Shown piece by piece: positions 1 to 12,960 of a DNA stretch of 64,000 nucleotides. The stretch covers positions 31,673,288 to 31,737,287 of the forward strand of contig OV884015.1 of assembly GCA_930367205.1 (NCBI GenBank), read 5' to 3'. This DNA comes from Acanthosoma haemorrhoidale. Taxonomy: Eukaryota > Arthropoda > Insecta > Hemiptera > Acanthosomatidae. The notes under the pieces were generated by a model. It made no database searches. It had not been told where the DNA came from and saw only the letters and a program-made list of their open reading frames with translations. Each line of letters begins with the position of its first letter. Position 1 is the first letter of the stretch. Both the position numbers and the translations under genes were made by a program.

Positions 1-290
1 ATGATCTTAATATATCCTAATATATAACCACCCTAATCCCCTAGCACAGTCATTACACACCGCCACTTATCCCTACTATCCCCCTCGGAAGCTAAAGCGG
101 CAGTGACCTGCTATAAATACATGACAGTGGTAGTCCTGGCAATGGCCAGTTTCTCCAGTGATGTCCTGAGCGTCTATGCCACTTGCGCTCTAGGTGCTCC
201 GCTGGCTCTTATCCAGTGACGCGGCTGCCGGGGGGGCGTGGAGAACTTCCCAAGACTCAGCTTCCTCTTTCGCGATTGAGGACATCGTAC
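1..290 (+). mobile_element. Jockey family A, 3' end fragment (cut by window edge)
   Basis: This matches the last codons and 3' UTR of the better Jockey copy at 41186-43292, for example the stretch coding NSLAQSL and the downstream block around a gcgtct...gctctagg core near 170-200. It is interrupted by small indels and no longer codes. Similarity fades near 290. The left end lies outside the window, so its length and target duplication cannot be judged. Confidence 0.75.
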
Positions 291-3029
291 TTATAATATT
301 TACAATATAATACCCACTTGTAAGATATATAGGAACCAGACTTTTTCTGAGTTTTGTTGTTTTATAATCCTATCTAACAGCCTATAGCCGACCATTTATT
401 TAATTACGCTCTCTTACTCACATATATATATAGTCATGGTTTACATTGAACTCACAGTTAATCTAAAAACGTTTTTGAAATAATAAAAAAACTGGCAAGG
501 CTACTGATCCTTGTTACTGACAAACTGGGAGGTGTGCTAACTGCCAATAGTACAGCATCGCCCAAAGATGATATCTACGGCTGTAAAGAGCTCAAACCCC
601 TGAGGGAGCTCGACAGTTTATGGCCACATATCCACCACGTACAGACTTCCTTCAGGTAATCTAATGGCAGCAGTCTGCTAGTAGCAGATCCGTACAATGC
701 TACTGCTATTTGTGCCTTTAATAAATGGCGCTGCTTATCGGAGCGGCTGCAATTGCTTTAATATATGCCCTCGGGTACGGACCCTTTATTGCAGAACAAT
801 AGCAGCCCTGTTTAGTATAACGGCGCAGCTTTACGACCGGTTATTGTATAATATTTCTGCTGAGGGAAGTATAAAATACCTCCGCAGTAGAGCTTTTATA
901 GCTCTCATTCACGATTATAGTATATTAAAAGTTTTCAAACTAGATGATTTTATCGACTCTTTGGTCATATGGCCGTTTTACTTCTCATGAATTAATCACC
1001 ATCTACTATTTTATAACTAAGTTGTAATTTTTTTAGACATGTATGAATTAAATGATCTAAAATACAAAGAAACAATATCAAAATATACTTACTAACGGGA
1101 TTTCGCTTATTTTATTTTTTAATTTTTTAAGCTGTAGCTTTGAGCTTTGTAAGCGGTACCTTTGATCAAAAATAAGTCGAATTATTTTCACTAACAAAAA
1201 TCATCTTTAATTAATAGATTTTCTCAGAAATTAATTTTAGGCATTAAATTAAGTAATTTTTCTGTGAAGAATTATTTCGTTTTCAATTTGAAATATAATA
1301 TCGACTTAAAACCAGGGTGTGTTATTATTAATTAAGATTAATAAGAAAAACTAATAGATCTTCTCCATCGAAACAATTGGAAAATTTCAAATTTTAAAAG
1401 AGAAATTCCTCTAAAAAAAAATTAAAACTGTTCTGATGATTGTTCAAAGAAAATTAGTTTATTAAAATGAGCTTGATGCACCTCCCAAAATATGTTTATT
1501 TAAGGATATTACATCAACAATAAACATTTCACCTATATAAGCATCTTCGGGACAACAATTCAAACAAAAGAAATAGTTAACACCTAAAATAATAAGATTG
1601 CCTACAATCCAAAGAACAGAACGACATATATGTGAATTATAGTATCTTTAAATCATGTTCATTCATTGTACTGAATACTTCAAAATACCAGAGATTTAAA
1701 TTTTTTTTTATTGAAAAACTAATTTTTACACAATATAAATATCCATTAAACATGTGCCTTTTTTTTTTTTGTTACTCTGAAGAATATTATATATAATTAT
1801 TGTATATACGTCTGTTATAAATTAATTTGTTCTATTGTTTTTAATATGCATAATCGAAATCAAAGGCGTAAAAAGTGAAGGAACGATTCGATAGTTCTCC
1901 GACTGGAATCTATAATATCTTAAATATATTTATAATACTTTTAGTTTATGGAAATTATTACAGTGCTTAGTGGTTAGCTACTACTGAGATCCTGCACAGT
2001 GGGAAGGATGACCATTTTAGGTGGAAAAAATTGTGAATGTGGGGTATTTTGTTTTAGATTACTCCCTAATCATGAATATACCCCATATGTAGGGAGATAG
2101 GAAATGAAATTCTGAGGAGCTAGATTTCAAAATGGAAAAAATCATTAATTTCATCATTTTTTTCTCCCGAAATACAAGTGAACATAAAATGATTTAATAT
2201 TTTTTGGTTTGAAAATGTATTCTTCAAAAACTTCAAACTGTGCCGGGAGACGGACTAAAGTGAAAAAAATCGGCTCTAATGAGCGCAATTATGGTAGCTC
2301 AAAACAAAAATTTTAAAAATTGTGGTATTCCAGGAAATTACATAACTCAACGTTAAATTAAATAAACGTTAAAAAAACAATAAAATAACCTTCATAGTTT
2401 TCCATACTTCTCTATCTAATGAATTTAAATATTTACAATTAAAGAAGACATTAAATATGTTGGCATTTAAAAAAGATTTATAAAAATGTAATATTTCTCT
2501 GGCCCTTGATAAACAAATACACACTTACCTAAACTTAAATGATCCATAATAATAGAAGGTGCTGACGACTAAAATGACGAATGCAAAACAAAAACATCGT
2601 TATCTCTCTACGTGCACCCTTGTTTAAAAAACATTCTGCAGCTCTTTAAACCACCTTAGGTAAACACCTAGACGTTAAATTAAGGTTGAATTTATTTATT
2701 TACTCCACAACTCTCTCTCAATAAGAAAATATAATGTTTAGGTGAATTGAAAATTTTATTTTTGTCCACCTAATTTGTTCATTCATCCCAATGTGCCCTG
2801 GTGTGATCCTCCAATAAGGATTTATCCTTTCTAGGGCTAAAAAATAATTTAGGTTTTAAGGAACTGTCGTGGTGGGCTTCAGAATTGGACACCGTTTGAT
2901 ATTTTTCTTTCTCTGTATTCGACCATTACTTCTTATATATGAAAAAGTGAAGTTTATTTGATAATTGAAATAACTTAATGTCAAAATGTTAAATAAAAAT
3001 TGTAAGGATACTGTTGTTTGATTGGAGTA
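291..3029. other. AT-rich intergenic DNA, no gene seen
   Basis: Long A/T-rich stretch with short homopolymers (T-run near 1760-1770). The 97-codon open frame at 697-990 has no recognisable domain and skewed composition, so I treat it as chance. A somewhat more GC-rich part at about 520-720 has no identifiable content. Confidence 0.5.
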
Positions 3030-3470
3030 GCGTAGATTTTACGCCGTTAAAGTTGACGAAAGAACGCCTGCACGGAAATAATCGAGAACTCCGCAGGCCA
3101 ATAGACGGTTCTCTGCCTTTTAAAGACCACTTCCAATTATCCTCACTGCCGCTATCTGAGGCCCTTTCGGACTTAATCTTCCTCCATTCTCCTGCTCCTT
3201 TTAATTAAATGTTTATATAGCCGACAATGGCAGCCAGTCGGATCACGTAGGAGGCGAGGATATGCTGATGCTATCTGAGCCGAGTCAGTTCTATCCGCCG
3301 GCCCATCTCTAACTATCCGCTATCTAACTATACCGCAGAGCCACGCTCTCCGCGAATAAACAATTTAAATTGCCGCTGATAACGGGACAGAGCTGCGACT
3401 GTGGGCCAGTTATTTCCAACCTTGCATTGTTTAAAGCTCTTGTGGGCATTGGTTCCAGATAATTAGCTAA
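3030..3470. other. GC-rich single-copy island, possible regulatory element
   Basis: About 440 bp of balanced base composition in otherwise AT-rich DNA, not repeated elsewhere in the window and without a convincing reading frame. It contains homeodomain-type cores (ttaattaaat near 3199, atttaaattg near 3363). Such islands in gene-poor insect DNA are often conserved non-coding elements, but a single sequence cannot show conservation. The regulatory reading is inference. Confidence 0.25.
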
Positions 3471-4090
3471 AACGTGAGCATAACGACCAAGAAACATAGG
3501 GATACCAGGATGTGGCCTAACTTTTTTTTGTTTACTCCTAAGTTTTATTTTTTTTCATCATTACCAGAACTACATTTATCTATATTACATAGATACTACA
3601 CATATGATAATTCAAACATTTTTTTTTATGCTAAGAATTTACATAATAATGTTAGTAGATTGCAAAAACTAAAATTAAAACCAAAAATTAACAATATAAA
3701 AATAACAATAAGCAAATAATATTAGTTATAACGAAAAACAAATACGCATTTGGAGTACTCTCTGATGTCCACTTGCACCTTCCCCTTGAAATTTATTACC
3801 TCGAGGAACCGCTTCTTGTCGAATTGCCACGAGTTCTCCAAGGAAACGAAAAACGAATTTGAAATAACTTATGAGGAAAAACCCAGTCTAAGCTGATTTC
3901 AACCGGTTATAGGTCAAGAATGTTAGCAAAGATTGGGTTATCTCTGTTTGCGTATAGTTTTCGGTTTGCATTGTTCTTTGAAAACGAAAGTTTACCACGG
4001 ACAAAATACGGACCCATCTCAAAACAATGATCACCCGTGCTAAGCTGAAAGATAACTCGTTGCAATTGGACAAGAAAACTTAAAAAACAA
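3471..4090. other. Intergenic DNA, no gene seen
   Basis: AT-rich, with short chance frames on both strands. Nothing repeated or recognised. Confidence 0.5.
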
Positions 4091-4470
4091 ACAATTTTTT
4101 TTTTTTTTTTTTTTTTCGAAGCTCTCTTGGTCGAAGTTTAGTATGTAGGAAAAATATAGCATATTTGGGATAAAAGGAACCTTGTATCAGGAGTACCTGC
4201 TTGAAGGTGGTGTGAGAGGAGTTAGGGATGTGGGAATCCTCGGTGGAGGTTGGTTGAGTCGGTGCAGTAGTGAGAGTCTACTGGTGGCTGGGCCTAGAGT
4301 CTCTCTAGGTATGTAGTGTGGTCGTTGTTAGTTGGAGATCAAGTGAAGGTGCCCCTTAGAGGCTTGGTGTCAGTCGGTCAGTGTCGTGATGTCTATCATC
4401 TTCTCTGCTCTACCCGATCTTGCGAGTTGCCATCGTGCCGGTAGCGGTGGTGGTGTACATGGAATATTAA
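4091..4470 (-). mobile_element. Poly(A) retroposon family B, copy 1
   Basis: A T-run at 4095-4116 is the poly(A) tail of a minus-strand insertion. The body aligns with copies at 49990-50330 and 44741-45250: shared blocks include gagagtctactggtggctgg near 4273 and the end block gccggtagcggtgg near 4438. The copy at 49990 is preceded on its own strand by a decayed RT C-terminal domain, so family B is probably the 3' UTR of a non-LTR retrotransposon rather than a SINE. Possible weak target duplication caaacaa on both sides; not certain. Confidence 0.6.
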
Positions 4471-5477
4471 AAGTGACATTGGTCTCTTGAGGCTACACAG
4501 CAAACAAAAAAATACTAAAACTGCATATAAAAACAAACAAAAAATTACATAACGTTTATGTTAAAATTTAGTTCAACGTAGTCTATGGGGGTCAGAAATC
4601 TATTAAACAGATTTAATAGTTAGGTTGTTACGTGCAGATTTCAGCTTCTTAATATTAAATATCAAAATTAAAAAATCAACGATGAAAATCAAACAAAGAA
4701 TTTATTTTCATTGATATTAATAAACTATCCAAAAAAACATTTTCAAAAAAATCGTCAAAACTCAGCAAAGCAGCATCATTAAAATATGTTTACTTTTTAA
4801 TCTAAAAGTACCCCATTTTAATGCATTTTTTCTCATTAGCATTGTTATGACATTTTATAGAGTGGCAAATTATATGTTTTAATTAGCATTATTTAGATTA
4901 GTATACTGTGAATGTAACATTTTATACCTGCTGCTCCATCAAAATATTTTTGTATTTTACTGTTTTAGACCTGAAGATGGCTGATTTTATTGCAAAACGG
5001 CCTTATTATGAGACACTACTGGAAAAAATGGATTGACCATGTTGACACCCGGTAAAATTTTTTTAAAATAATTTTCAAATATAATTTGTAAATATTAAAT
5101 GTCTTTATTTTGTAATGGGGTAGGCTTTTATTTATTTATTCTACTATTAGAAAATTTTCGTAAATAGAAATCTATTGTAAAGAGTTCCAGGGGGAGAGGT
5201 GAAACTTCACCATCTAAGGGTGGTAGAAATTTTTTTCGAAACCAGACACGTTAGATCGATTTCGCAGGCTAATGAGTATGTGTTGTGGAGTATTGTGATT
5301 TTCTGTTGATGGGTTTTGTTTTGAATACAAGTGAATCCACTGCAATTTACTTGTGTGTTGTTTGTATGGTATGTAATTTTGTTTTTTAATCATATGTTAG
5401 CACTAAATGTTTAATGTAGATTGGCTCTGTTATTATCAATGCATTCAGTTTATTTTTATCTTTAAGGTAGGGCTACT
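4471..5477. other. AT-rich intergenic DNA with a hammerhead-like motif
   Basis: No gene seen. At about 4974-5010 (+) the order ctgaaga, short spacer, aaaacgg resembles the CUGANGA...GAAAC core order of small ribozymes found near Penelope-like and other retroelements. The expected GAAAC is altered and pairing of the intervening stem is poor, so this is only a resemblance. Confidence 0.3.
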
Positions 5478-5765
5478 GAGCGTCTATGGTTCTCACGCTC
5501 TTGGCCAGCCTCCACTAACTCTTATCCGGTGATGCGGCTGACGGAGGAGCGTGGGGGACTTCCCAAGGCATCTCTTTAGCATCTGAGGGGGATTAAAACC
5601 ATGTCGATTTGAGAAGTCTCTGGACTGTTTGTAAATAATTTATGAATGAGCGAGTGAATAAAGAATTGCAAATATGATATGAATTCGAACAATGAACTCA
5701 ATTACTTCTTGCCCAATAAGGTAGATTTTAATTTTACCACAATCAAGATTTTGTACTTGTTAGGT
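5478..5765 (+). mobile_element. Jockey family A, 3' UTR fragment
   Basis: Aligns with 42985-43255 of the better copy: tgagcgtctatggttctcac, the gtgatgcggctgacggagga block, the repeated gaatgagcgagtgaat block and the terminal ggtagattttaattttac. It holds only untranslated sequence. No clear poly(A) or target duplication, so it is old or secondarily trimmed. Confidence 0.7.
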
Positions 5766-6275
5766 ACAAAGGAAACAAACATATCAGGTTAAACAGAATA
5801 ACTATCCTCTGGCTAGCCCGGAGATCGTAAACTTTAGTATTACATCTTTTATTTCTATTACTACATACTTATTTGTGATAATAAGTTATGTTGTTATTGT
5901 ATTGTGATATGATAATAAAAATTGTATTCATTTTCATTGTTTATATTTCGTACTCTCTATTTTATTAATGATTTGGTATGTATGAATTAATAGTTTCAAT
6001 TATCATTATCCATTCTTACGTCATTAGTGGATTGGGATATGTTCTTGTTTAAGGGTGTACTAAGCACCCTTGGGTTTGCTTTTTAGCATAAGGGTTTCGA
6101 TACAACCACCCCTGTTAATTTGTTGACTTTCCTAATAGTGCTGAGTTACGTTTGTTCGGTTTGGCCCATCAGCGGGAACTGGTTCCCGTTATCCATTAAT
6201 AATTAATTAATTAATCTTAACATTCTTTCATATATGCTTACATTTTGTAGAGTAACAAATTTTTTTTAAACGTCC
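5766..6275. other. AT-rich intergenic DNA, no gene seen
   Basis: No coding frame or repeat recognised. Contains a short run of ttaat repeats near 6198-6218. Confidence 0.5.
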
Positions 6276-6279
6276 CTCT

Positions 6280-6620
6280 GAAAAGAAAAAAAGCGTAGGT
6301 GATTCGTCTGCTTCATAGTAGACAGAACTGTTATCACCAGCGAATCACACTCTAGAAGACCTCCTCCTTCCTCCCCCCGGAGTCCCAAGATAAATCCCTC
6401 AGCCGTCCTGATATTTACGGGGCAGAAAACCCTCCACTCCTCCCCGTCGTTACGGAGGAGCGGATAAGATTTAGAGACCGTTCTCTAAATTATTTAGGGG
6501 CCAGGGTGGGAAGTAATTCTGTTGCTGGCTCAGGTTAGACCGGGCCTCAGTCTAAGTGAAACCATTTGTAACCCGAAGCCAGAGCGCTCGCTGCCTCTTG
6601 TTCAGTATTCTCTTGTCTGA
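6280..6620. other. GC-rich single-copy island, possible regulatory element
   Basis: GC-richer DNA with pyrimidine-rich and purine-rich patches (ctcctccttcctcccccc near 6361). It has an internal imperfect inversion, gattcgtctg near 6301 against cagcgaatc near 6338. No reading frame is convincing and there is no second copy in the window. Confidence 0.2.
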
Positions 6621-8325
6621 TAAAACAACTGTTATTATCGGAGTAGGGGCGGGAGAAAATGATATTTTATTCAGGAGAGAGTTCTACAGCCAATTACTGC
6701 TGACCCTTTAAGTAAACGTCAACTCTATGAGCGGTAAGAAGTTTTCATTTACAAATCTCTGAGCTTTTAATTAATCCATCCTTGGGAAAATTAAATGAAC
6801 GATATAAAGAAATTACTTTTATGAAGCGATAATTTCTTGATAAAACGTCCCATGCACAATACAATGATCATCTTAACTCTAGAAATAAGTAGGCTTCCAG
6901 CGTTCCGGGTGGTGCCGTCCAAGCTCGTGTCGAAAAAAAAATAAAAGCAGCTTTGACTGACAGTAGTGTCTACCGGATAGTGGTGAAGTTGACAGAACGA
7001 TCTCTACTGGCCACAAGAAGAGTAGAAGAGTCTACTGGTAAAACAATCAACCTAAACGAGAGATTTTCAGAGTCCTGCAGCCCCTAATCCTGTTTTGTTT
7101 AGCTGTTAATTATTAATAATAATAAACATTTTCATTTTATACGTTTGTACCATATTCACAGGATCTTCTAGGTTGTGAGCGCTAGATTTCGTTTTTGGAT
7201 ATTGTTATCCCTTATTATTTGTAATGCTATGGTATTAACCGTAAAAATTTTAAACTCTAACAGTCCCGTCGTGGAATTTTCAGCCTATAAGAATAAGGTA
7301 CAGGGTTTTTACACAGTAAAATATTTCAGGAAACTAAAATTGAATTTTCAACGGTCTATTCACACCTTCTTCATTCGCGCTGCCAAAAACAGAGATCGTA
7401 AAAATATGAATAAAAGGAAAAATAATGACGAAAAAAATAATGAATGAAGTAAAAAGAAAAAATATGAATAAAAAATAAAAAAACTATATGCTAATAGAAA
7501 ACATTTCGTCATAATATATTATGCACTGCACCATTATTAGATTTGTGTAAATTACGTGTGTTGACAATATTTTAAAATAATTTTATTTTTATTAATAATT
7601 TCTCTATAATTTAAAGTAGAATAGTTTTGAGTTATATCTTCCTTGTTTTCATAAACCTGTCTAGCAAATCAGTAATGTAGAAAATTGTAAATGTTCAGAA
7701 TTATTATTTTAAATACATCTATCAATCGATCAATAAGCAGGAAGTTTTTTTTTTACCAAGTTAAACATAGTCAAGAAAAAGTTATATACTAATAAAAGTC
7801 AGTTGATTGAGGACACCAGTTTAGGAGAGTATTAGTGAAACTTTTATTACATATAGGTATTATATTTATTTATAAGTAATATTTCTATAAAAACCTAACT
7901 CACTTTTATAATGGTTTATGAAATATAGTGCATTTTATATTAAAATATTGGGCTTTTTTAGCAGAACTACTTAAGTATTGAAATATCATAAAATATAAAT
8001 GGGAATCCTGTTTTTATTTAATTATTTATTGCAAATACGCATTACAATTACTTGACATTTATCTTTGGCCATGGTTTGAAGTAATAAGGCGAAGGTGGTG
8101 AGCCTGTGTATTTCAAGGCAGGCGCTCACGGGCAATATTGAGCCTGGCACAGTTTATTATCGAGGTAATAGTGCACAGGAGGTAGCATTAGTGGTTGGGA
8201 CCACGATTGCGCAGTTGTGATACTTTGGGTCTGTTCCTTTAGTGCTGCATGGTGCCAACTATGGCTTTATAATGGTTCCGATCCTCAGTGATCTCTCCGT
8301 TTTATTCTTCCATTTCACATAAACC
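6621..8325. other. Intergenic DNA, no gene seen
   Basis: Mostly AT-rich. The 90-codon frame at 7175-7447 is lysine/asparagine-rich at its end and looks like chance. The region 8050-8325 is GC-richer but I recognise nothing in it. Confidence 0.45.
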
Positions 8326-8332
8326 AGTATTT

Positions 8333-10042
8333 TATACTTTATAGTTCTTTATTGTGCAATAATTACAATCTGCCTTTTATAAGGCAATAATAATACAGAT
8401 AAATGATCTCATTCATACCATATTTACAGTCATCATTCACTCGCTCATTCATACAATAGGACATGATTGGGGAAACTGGCCATTGCTCCCACTGTCACGC
8501 GATTATAGCAGGTCACGAGGCCACTGCCGTTTCAATCTCCGAGAAGGATTATAGGGTTGAGTGGCGCAGTGCAAAGACTGTGCTACAGGATTAGGGTGGT
8601 TGGAAAGGCTACTGTGGAATTTCATAAACTTGGAAGGGATGAGTTCTAGAATGTAGGGTATATTAAGGTCGTTATGAAGGGTTTTGTTGCTGACATAATA
8701 AGGGGCATTTACTATTGTTCTCAGGACTTTGGATTGAAAGGATTAGATACGCTTAATGTTCGACTTTATTGCTGTCCCCCATAGCGCTATTCCGTATGTC
8801 CAGATTGGTTCAAGTATAACTTTGTAGATTAGTAGTTTATTTTCTATTGAGAGATGGGATGTCCTTTGAAGTAGTCTGTACAGTTGTCCAAAGCGTCGGT
8901 TTAGTTCTTGTCTTTTTAGTCTCGTATGTGGGTTCCAGGTCTGTCGTTTGTCGAGATGGAAGCCTAAGTACCGTACTGTCTCGGTTACAGGGAGAGGAAT
9001 AGAATTAAAATAAACTAGTGGTCAAGTCTTGCGACAAAGGGTGAAGGTAATGTGGGAGCATTTTGCTTCATTAACTTTGATCCGCCATTGATTGCACCAA
9101 TACTCGATATCGTCAAGGTGTTTTTGAAGGTTATGGGATGCTATGTCGGGGTCTGGGTGGGATGACAAGACTGCAGTGTCATCTGCAAATGTGGCCAAGA
9201 AGGTATTGGAAGTAGAGGGGACATCAGCGGTGTATAGTTTATAGAGGATGGGGCCTAGGACACTGCCCTGTGGAACTCCTGCATTTATGGGATAGTAGTT
9301 AGAGTATTCTAAACCATAGTGGACTTGGAAGAAGCGGTTTGAAAGGTAGGACTGTAGGATTAGGAAAAGGGTATTTGGTAAATGTCTTTTGAGCTTGTAG
9401 AGCAAACCTGCGTGCCAAACCCTGTCAAAAGCTTGAGCTATATCAAGAAAGGCAGCAGTGCAATACTTTTTGGTTTCAAGGGCTGAGGAGATGTGATCAA
9501 CAACGCGAAGGCCTTGTTGAGCAGTGGAATGTCGTTGGCGGAAACCAAACTGGTGTGTGGGAAAAAGGTTTTTGGATTCAACAATTGGAAGTAGACGTTT
9601 TAGTAGGAGTTTCTCAAATATTTTTGAGAGGATAGGGAGTAGGCTAATTGGACGGTAAGATGAGGCATCATTGGGTGGTTTACCGGGTTTGGCGAATAGG
9701 ACAATAATGGAATGTTTCCAGAGGAGAGGAAAGTGCGTCGTTCGGATTATGCAATTATATATGTAGGTTAGGAAGATTGTGGCTTTAGGAGGAAGCTGTT
9801 TGAGAATTTGAGGAGTTAGGAGATCATATCCAGGGGATTTTTGGTGAGGTAAGTTTTTCAGAAGGTATTTGACCTCAGAGGGATTAATGGCTTTTGGTGG
9901 AAGAGAGGGAGGAATAGGTGAAGTGAGGAAATCTTCCACAGTAGTGCTGTAAGTATGGCCATATGAGAAAGGTGAGGTGTGAAAGTATGGGTAAGATGCA
10001 GAGCAAATTCCTCCAACCTATCCCCATCCGAAGCCACCCAGG
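8333..10042 (-). pseudogene. Jockey family A retrotransposon, 5'-truncated and decayed
   Basis: On the minus strand this holds most of a reverse transcriptase plus its 3' UTR. An open frame at 9939-9022 keeps the RT palm: FLDIAQAFDRVW (motif A), AGVPQGSVLGP (motif B) and FADD (catalytic aspartates), close to the copy at 41186-43292. C-terminal to CRKT the frame is stopped and shifted, and the rest of the ORF and 3' UTR follow down to about 8333. The endonuclease part is missing. A 7-bp direct repeat agtattt at 8326-8332 and 10043-10049 may be the target duplication. The 3' end differs from the 41186 copy (attgcacaataaagaa), suggesting two subfamilies. Confidence 0.88.
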
Positions 10043-10049
10043 AGTATTT

Positions 10050-11125
10050 CTGAAAACCAATTCCGATTTAAAATACTAAAATTGCAAGAGATACCCGTAT
10101 GCAAAACAAGCGCCGCGTGATAGCTAAGCATAGTTTTTATTTAATCTACATTAATTAAATATTTATGAAAACGATAGGATGTAATTATAACGTAATCACG
10201 TTAAAAGGCAAAGACAAATCCAAGAAATGGTTAAAATAATTATAATCTAATACCCACACATAACCACCATAAAATATTTTACATAATTTTAGTTAGTATT
10301 TCAAATATTTTATTGAGTTATATAGCAAATTATTTGCACTGACTTCCTTAATATTTAAGGGCAATACAATATTAATATTCCCACAGTAATTAATTCATTT
10401 TGGATGAATTCTGCAAAAAATAATCCAAAACAAATAAACATAGAATGTAAAATAAACCCAGTACGGTTCATTTCATAAAAACGTTACACATATTTGTTTT
10501 ATTTAGATATTATATTTTCCTGGAATTCCTGGCTTTGAGCTTTGAACGTGATTACAACATATATATATTTCAGGAATTTATACTGTTATAAATTAATAAA
10601 GCATTGGAGAGACAAAAAATATAGCCGTTTTATTTCATGTTGTACAATTAAATACGAACAGACTAGATTTTCTTTCATAGGGTTTTTTTATATAATTTTT
10701 CAGCCAGGAATTACCATATATTTCCAAAGTAAATACAATATATATAATACCTAAGAATACATATAACGAACTTTGCTATTAAATACAATGCAAATGAAAA
10801 TTGAGGATTTGTTCCAGACCCTTGGTTAGGTTTTAAGCTAAGCCTGGAGAGAACGAAACAATTGTTAATCTTAATAAAACATGATCTATTTCAACATCTT
10901 GACAGTGATATTACGGTTAAACTTGACGCTACTATATCATCCAAGGAAAATGGAATTAAAGTGAATTGATTTTACTTATGAACTAAGAATTCACGACTTG
11001 GGTTGGAGGGGTTATAAAATCTTTAAAATAACATTAATTAAGTAAATATTCTACATGATAGTATATCTTGTTTAAAATGTTTCTTATCGTATTACACATA
11101 TACTTTAAAACTCCACCGAATAAAA
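10050..11125. other. AT-rich intergenic DNA, no gene seen
   Basis: AT-rich with chance frames only. Nothing repeated elsewhere in the window was noticed. Confidence 0.5.
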
Positions 11126-11129
11126 ATAC

Positions 11130-11505
11130 TTATATACCAAGGATGCCATCCACGTATGTCAATAATGGCATAATAGCAATGATGGACAGTAAGGAATCAA
11201 TGTAATTAAAATTCAGCAGTAAGCCACGAAATGCGCGCATTGGCATGAGCGTGGCGGACTGAGACTGACCACCACACACTGACTCCCGCTGAAATGTTAC
11301 TCGCAGTGATGTTGGTCTAATTAGTCCGCCATTTCGGGAATGCGGTATGTCATCGGGAGAAATTGCGACCGTTGCGTTCATTCCATACCTGCCGCATATT
11401 GGAACAATGGAGTCGGAAACAAATTGGCGTTGGTGACAACGTTTAGGGGGAGGCAGGACTAAGTGAGTCAAGACCGTTTCAGGGGTCGCAAACAAGCATG
11501 ATATT
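11130..11505. other. GC-rich single-copy island, possible regulatory element
   Basis: Balanced-composition DNA rich in CG dinucleotides. A 121-codon minus-strand frame (11130-11495) spans it but shows no domain and no periodic hydrophobic pattern. I favour a non-coding island over a gene. Confidence 0.25.
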
Positions 11506-11571
11506 CGCTAGGTTAATACTCCTCTTAAATATACGATAAATACAAGTTATTAATAATTATCAACCACAGAA

Positions 11572-11660
11572 AAAATGCACTGGTAGCGTCGGGATTTGAA
11601 CCCAAGGCCGGGATATTGTACTCATTGGGTATACTCCCTGAGTTATATATACTACTGAAG
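11572..11660 (-). repeat. tRNA-like SINE head
   Basis: Read on the minus strand this has a Pol III B-box, ggttcaaatcc (11602-11592), followed by acceptor-like sequence ending tacca and then a T-run usable as a Pol III terminator (11575-11571). Upstream, tataactcagggagtatacc resembles an A-box and anticodon arm. The stems are imperfect, so this is a tRNA-derived repeat rather than a working tRNA gene. The units at 54845-54930 and 55463-55545 look related (a similar agtg(c/t)attttttt tail is visible for the first of these). Confidence 0.5.
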
Positions 11661-12040
11661 GCCTTGCACGAGTTGACAACAGGCTGAGTGTGAATTCTGG
11701 AAGAAATAATTAATAATAACTGTTGGAATAATAATAATGTAAATAATTGTCAAGTAAAGGTACATTAAATAATAATATATGAAAATTTGATAAATATAGA
11801 TTTCGTGATATGTAAGGTAGAAGGGTATTAAGGCATGATTCATGAGGAAATTAGCTATTATAAATATTCTTATAAGTCAATTTCGTTTAAAACCAATACA
11901 CTAATACTACTTTCTTCAATTGATATTGTAACATTCCTGTTCAACGAAATCGGTGCAAAAAAATTGTATTGTTTATATTTTTTTTCATTCAATTCACGAC
12001 TGAGGGTTTCTGATTAATTTGTAATTTTCTTGTCACTAAT

Positions 12041-12391
12041 TTATAATTGGTGTGGTGATTTGCCATTGATTTCTTCATAGCATTCGTCGAATTTAATTTC
12101 TGAAATTATTTGAGATTGACCTTCAATTTGATTTGTTAAGTCCTCTCTCAATTCCGTTAAGTTGTTATTAATCCTCGTGATTATCTCTGTAAAATTATTA
12201 CTTACTTGTAACATTTGTTGTTGGATTGCTTTTAATATTGTCATTACAGACGATGAATCGTCTTTCGACGTAGGTGGGGTCGGATTTGGCGGGCGCATTT
12301 TGTCTTGATTCCCAGATCTTAACGCATATTTTTCCACATATTTTTGTGCGGGTTTCTCACTAGGGTTAAATTTATATGAATCTGATGACAT
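12041..12391 (-). pseudogene. Gag N-terminal fragment of a gypsy-like LTR element
   Basis: A 116-codon minus-strand frame begins with MSSDSYKFNPSEK, is proline-rich around residues 33-41 and then has a coiled-coil-like stretch (about residues 50-95, with LKAIQQQML and LREDLTNQI). It lies about 200 bp downstream of a primer-binding-like site and LTR on the same strand, where gag is expected. It ends early, without matrix/capsid or zinc-knuckle parts and no pol follows, so only the 5' end of the element survives. Gag identity rests on position and composition, not a diagnostic motif. Confidence 0.5.
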
Positions 12392-12594
12392 ATTAAAATT
12401 TTACGTCAAGATGCCTACAAAATAAATACGTGGTAAGTGGTAGGTAACAGAAAATAAAATTCCTTATTTAACATGCAAACAATTCTATAATTCTTTTGGT
12501 TTTCGTGAATTTTTGAAATAATACTTAATTATTTTAATAATTAAATACTGGCATTTATAAGGAAGAGCTAATCAACTAGTCTCGGACTCTATTA

Positions 12595-12613
12595 AATAAT
12601 CCCAGAGCGGCCC
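12595..12613 (-). promoter_or_regulatory. Candidate tRNA primer-binding site
   Basis: Immediately after the LTR end (…gttaca, then at) the minus strand reads ttgggggccgctctgggat. Its position and shape fit the primer-binding sites of gypsy-class elements, of the type complementary to a tRNA 3' end. Identity of the priming tRNA is not established. Confidence 0.5.
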
Positions 12614-12616
12614 CCA

Positions 12617-12960
12617 AATTGTAACATACCTCGTTTCAAATTTTCTTTTTTCTTGGTCGTTGGTATCTCCAAGGCATGATGATGATTTGATGATGCTTTT
12701 TCTTGATACGGGCTATTCTTCAATATTACCAATTTTTCAAAATTACCAACCTCTTTGCACGGGAGTACGACCCCCACTCATGTCTAGGCGTGAACTTAAC
12801 TTTTTCCTTTTCAACGCCACCTGACTCACTCTCATTGGCCAAAGGAAATGTGTTCGGAATTTAATTTTAATCGAATTAAAATTTCAGGTGGTAAATTATC
12901 ATTTTCAGAAAATCTATATTCCAAAATATCATGATATATATATTTTATTACCCCTCCACA
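12617..12960 (-). mobile_element. LTR of a gypsy-like element (5' LTR, minus strand)
   Basis: The LTR end on the minus strand is gaggtatgttaca (12629-12617), almost the same as the end of the solo LTR at 15346-15989 (gaggtaggttaca). The upstream border is less clear. The block tcatgatattttggaatat near 12945-12920 aligns with the start of the solo LTR, while 12960 is the outermost position that starts with tg. The element is thus an LTR plus leader plus gag start, with the rest lost. Confidence 0.5.

Noticed and set aside
697..990. 97-codon + frame
   Set aside because: No domain or homologous copy; embedded in AT-rich intergenic DNA.
11130..11495. 121-codon minus-strand frame
   Set aside because: No domain, no splice context; composition reflects a GC-rich non-coding island.
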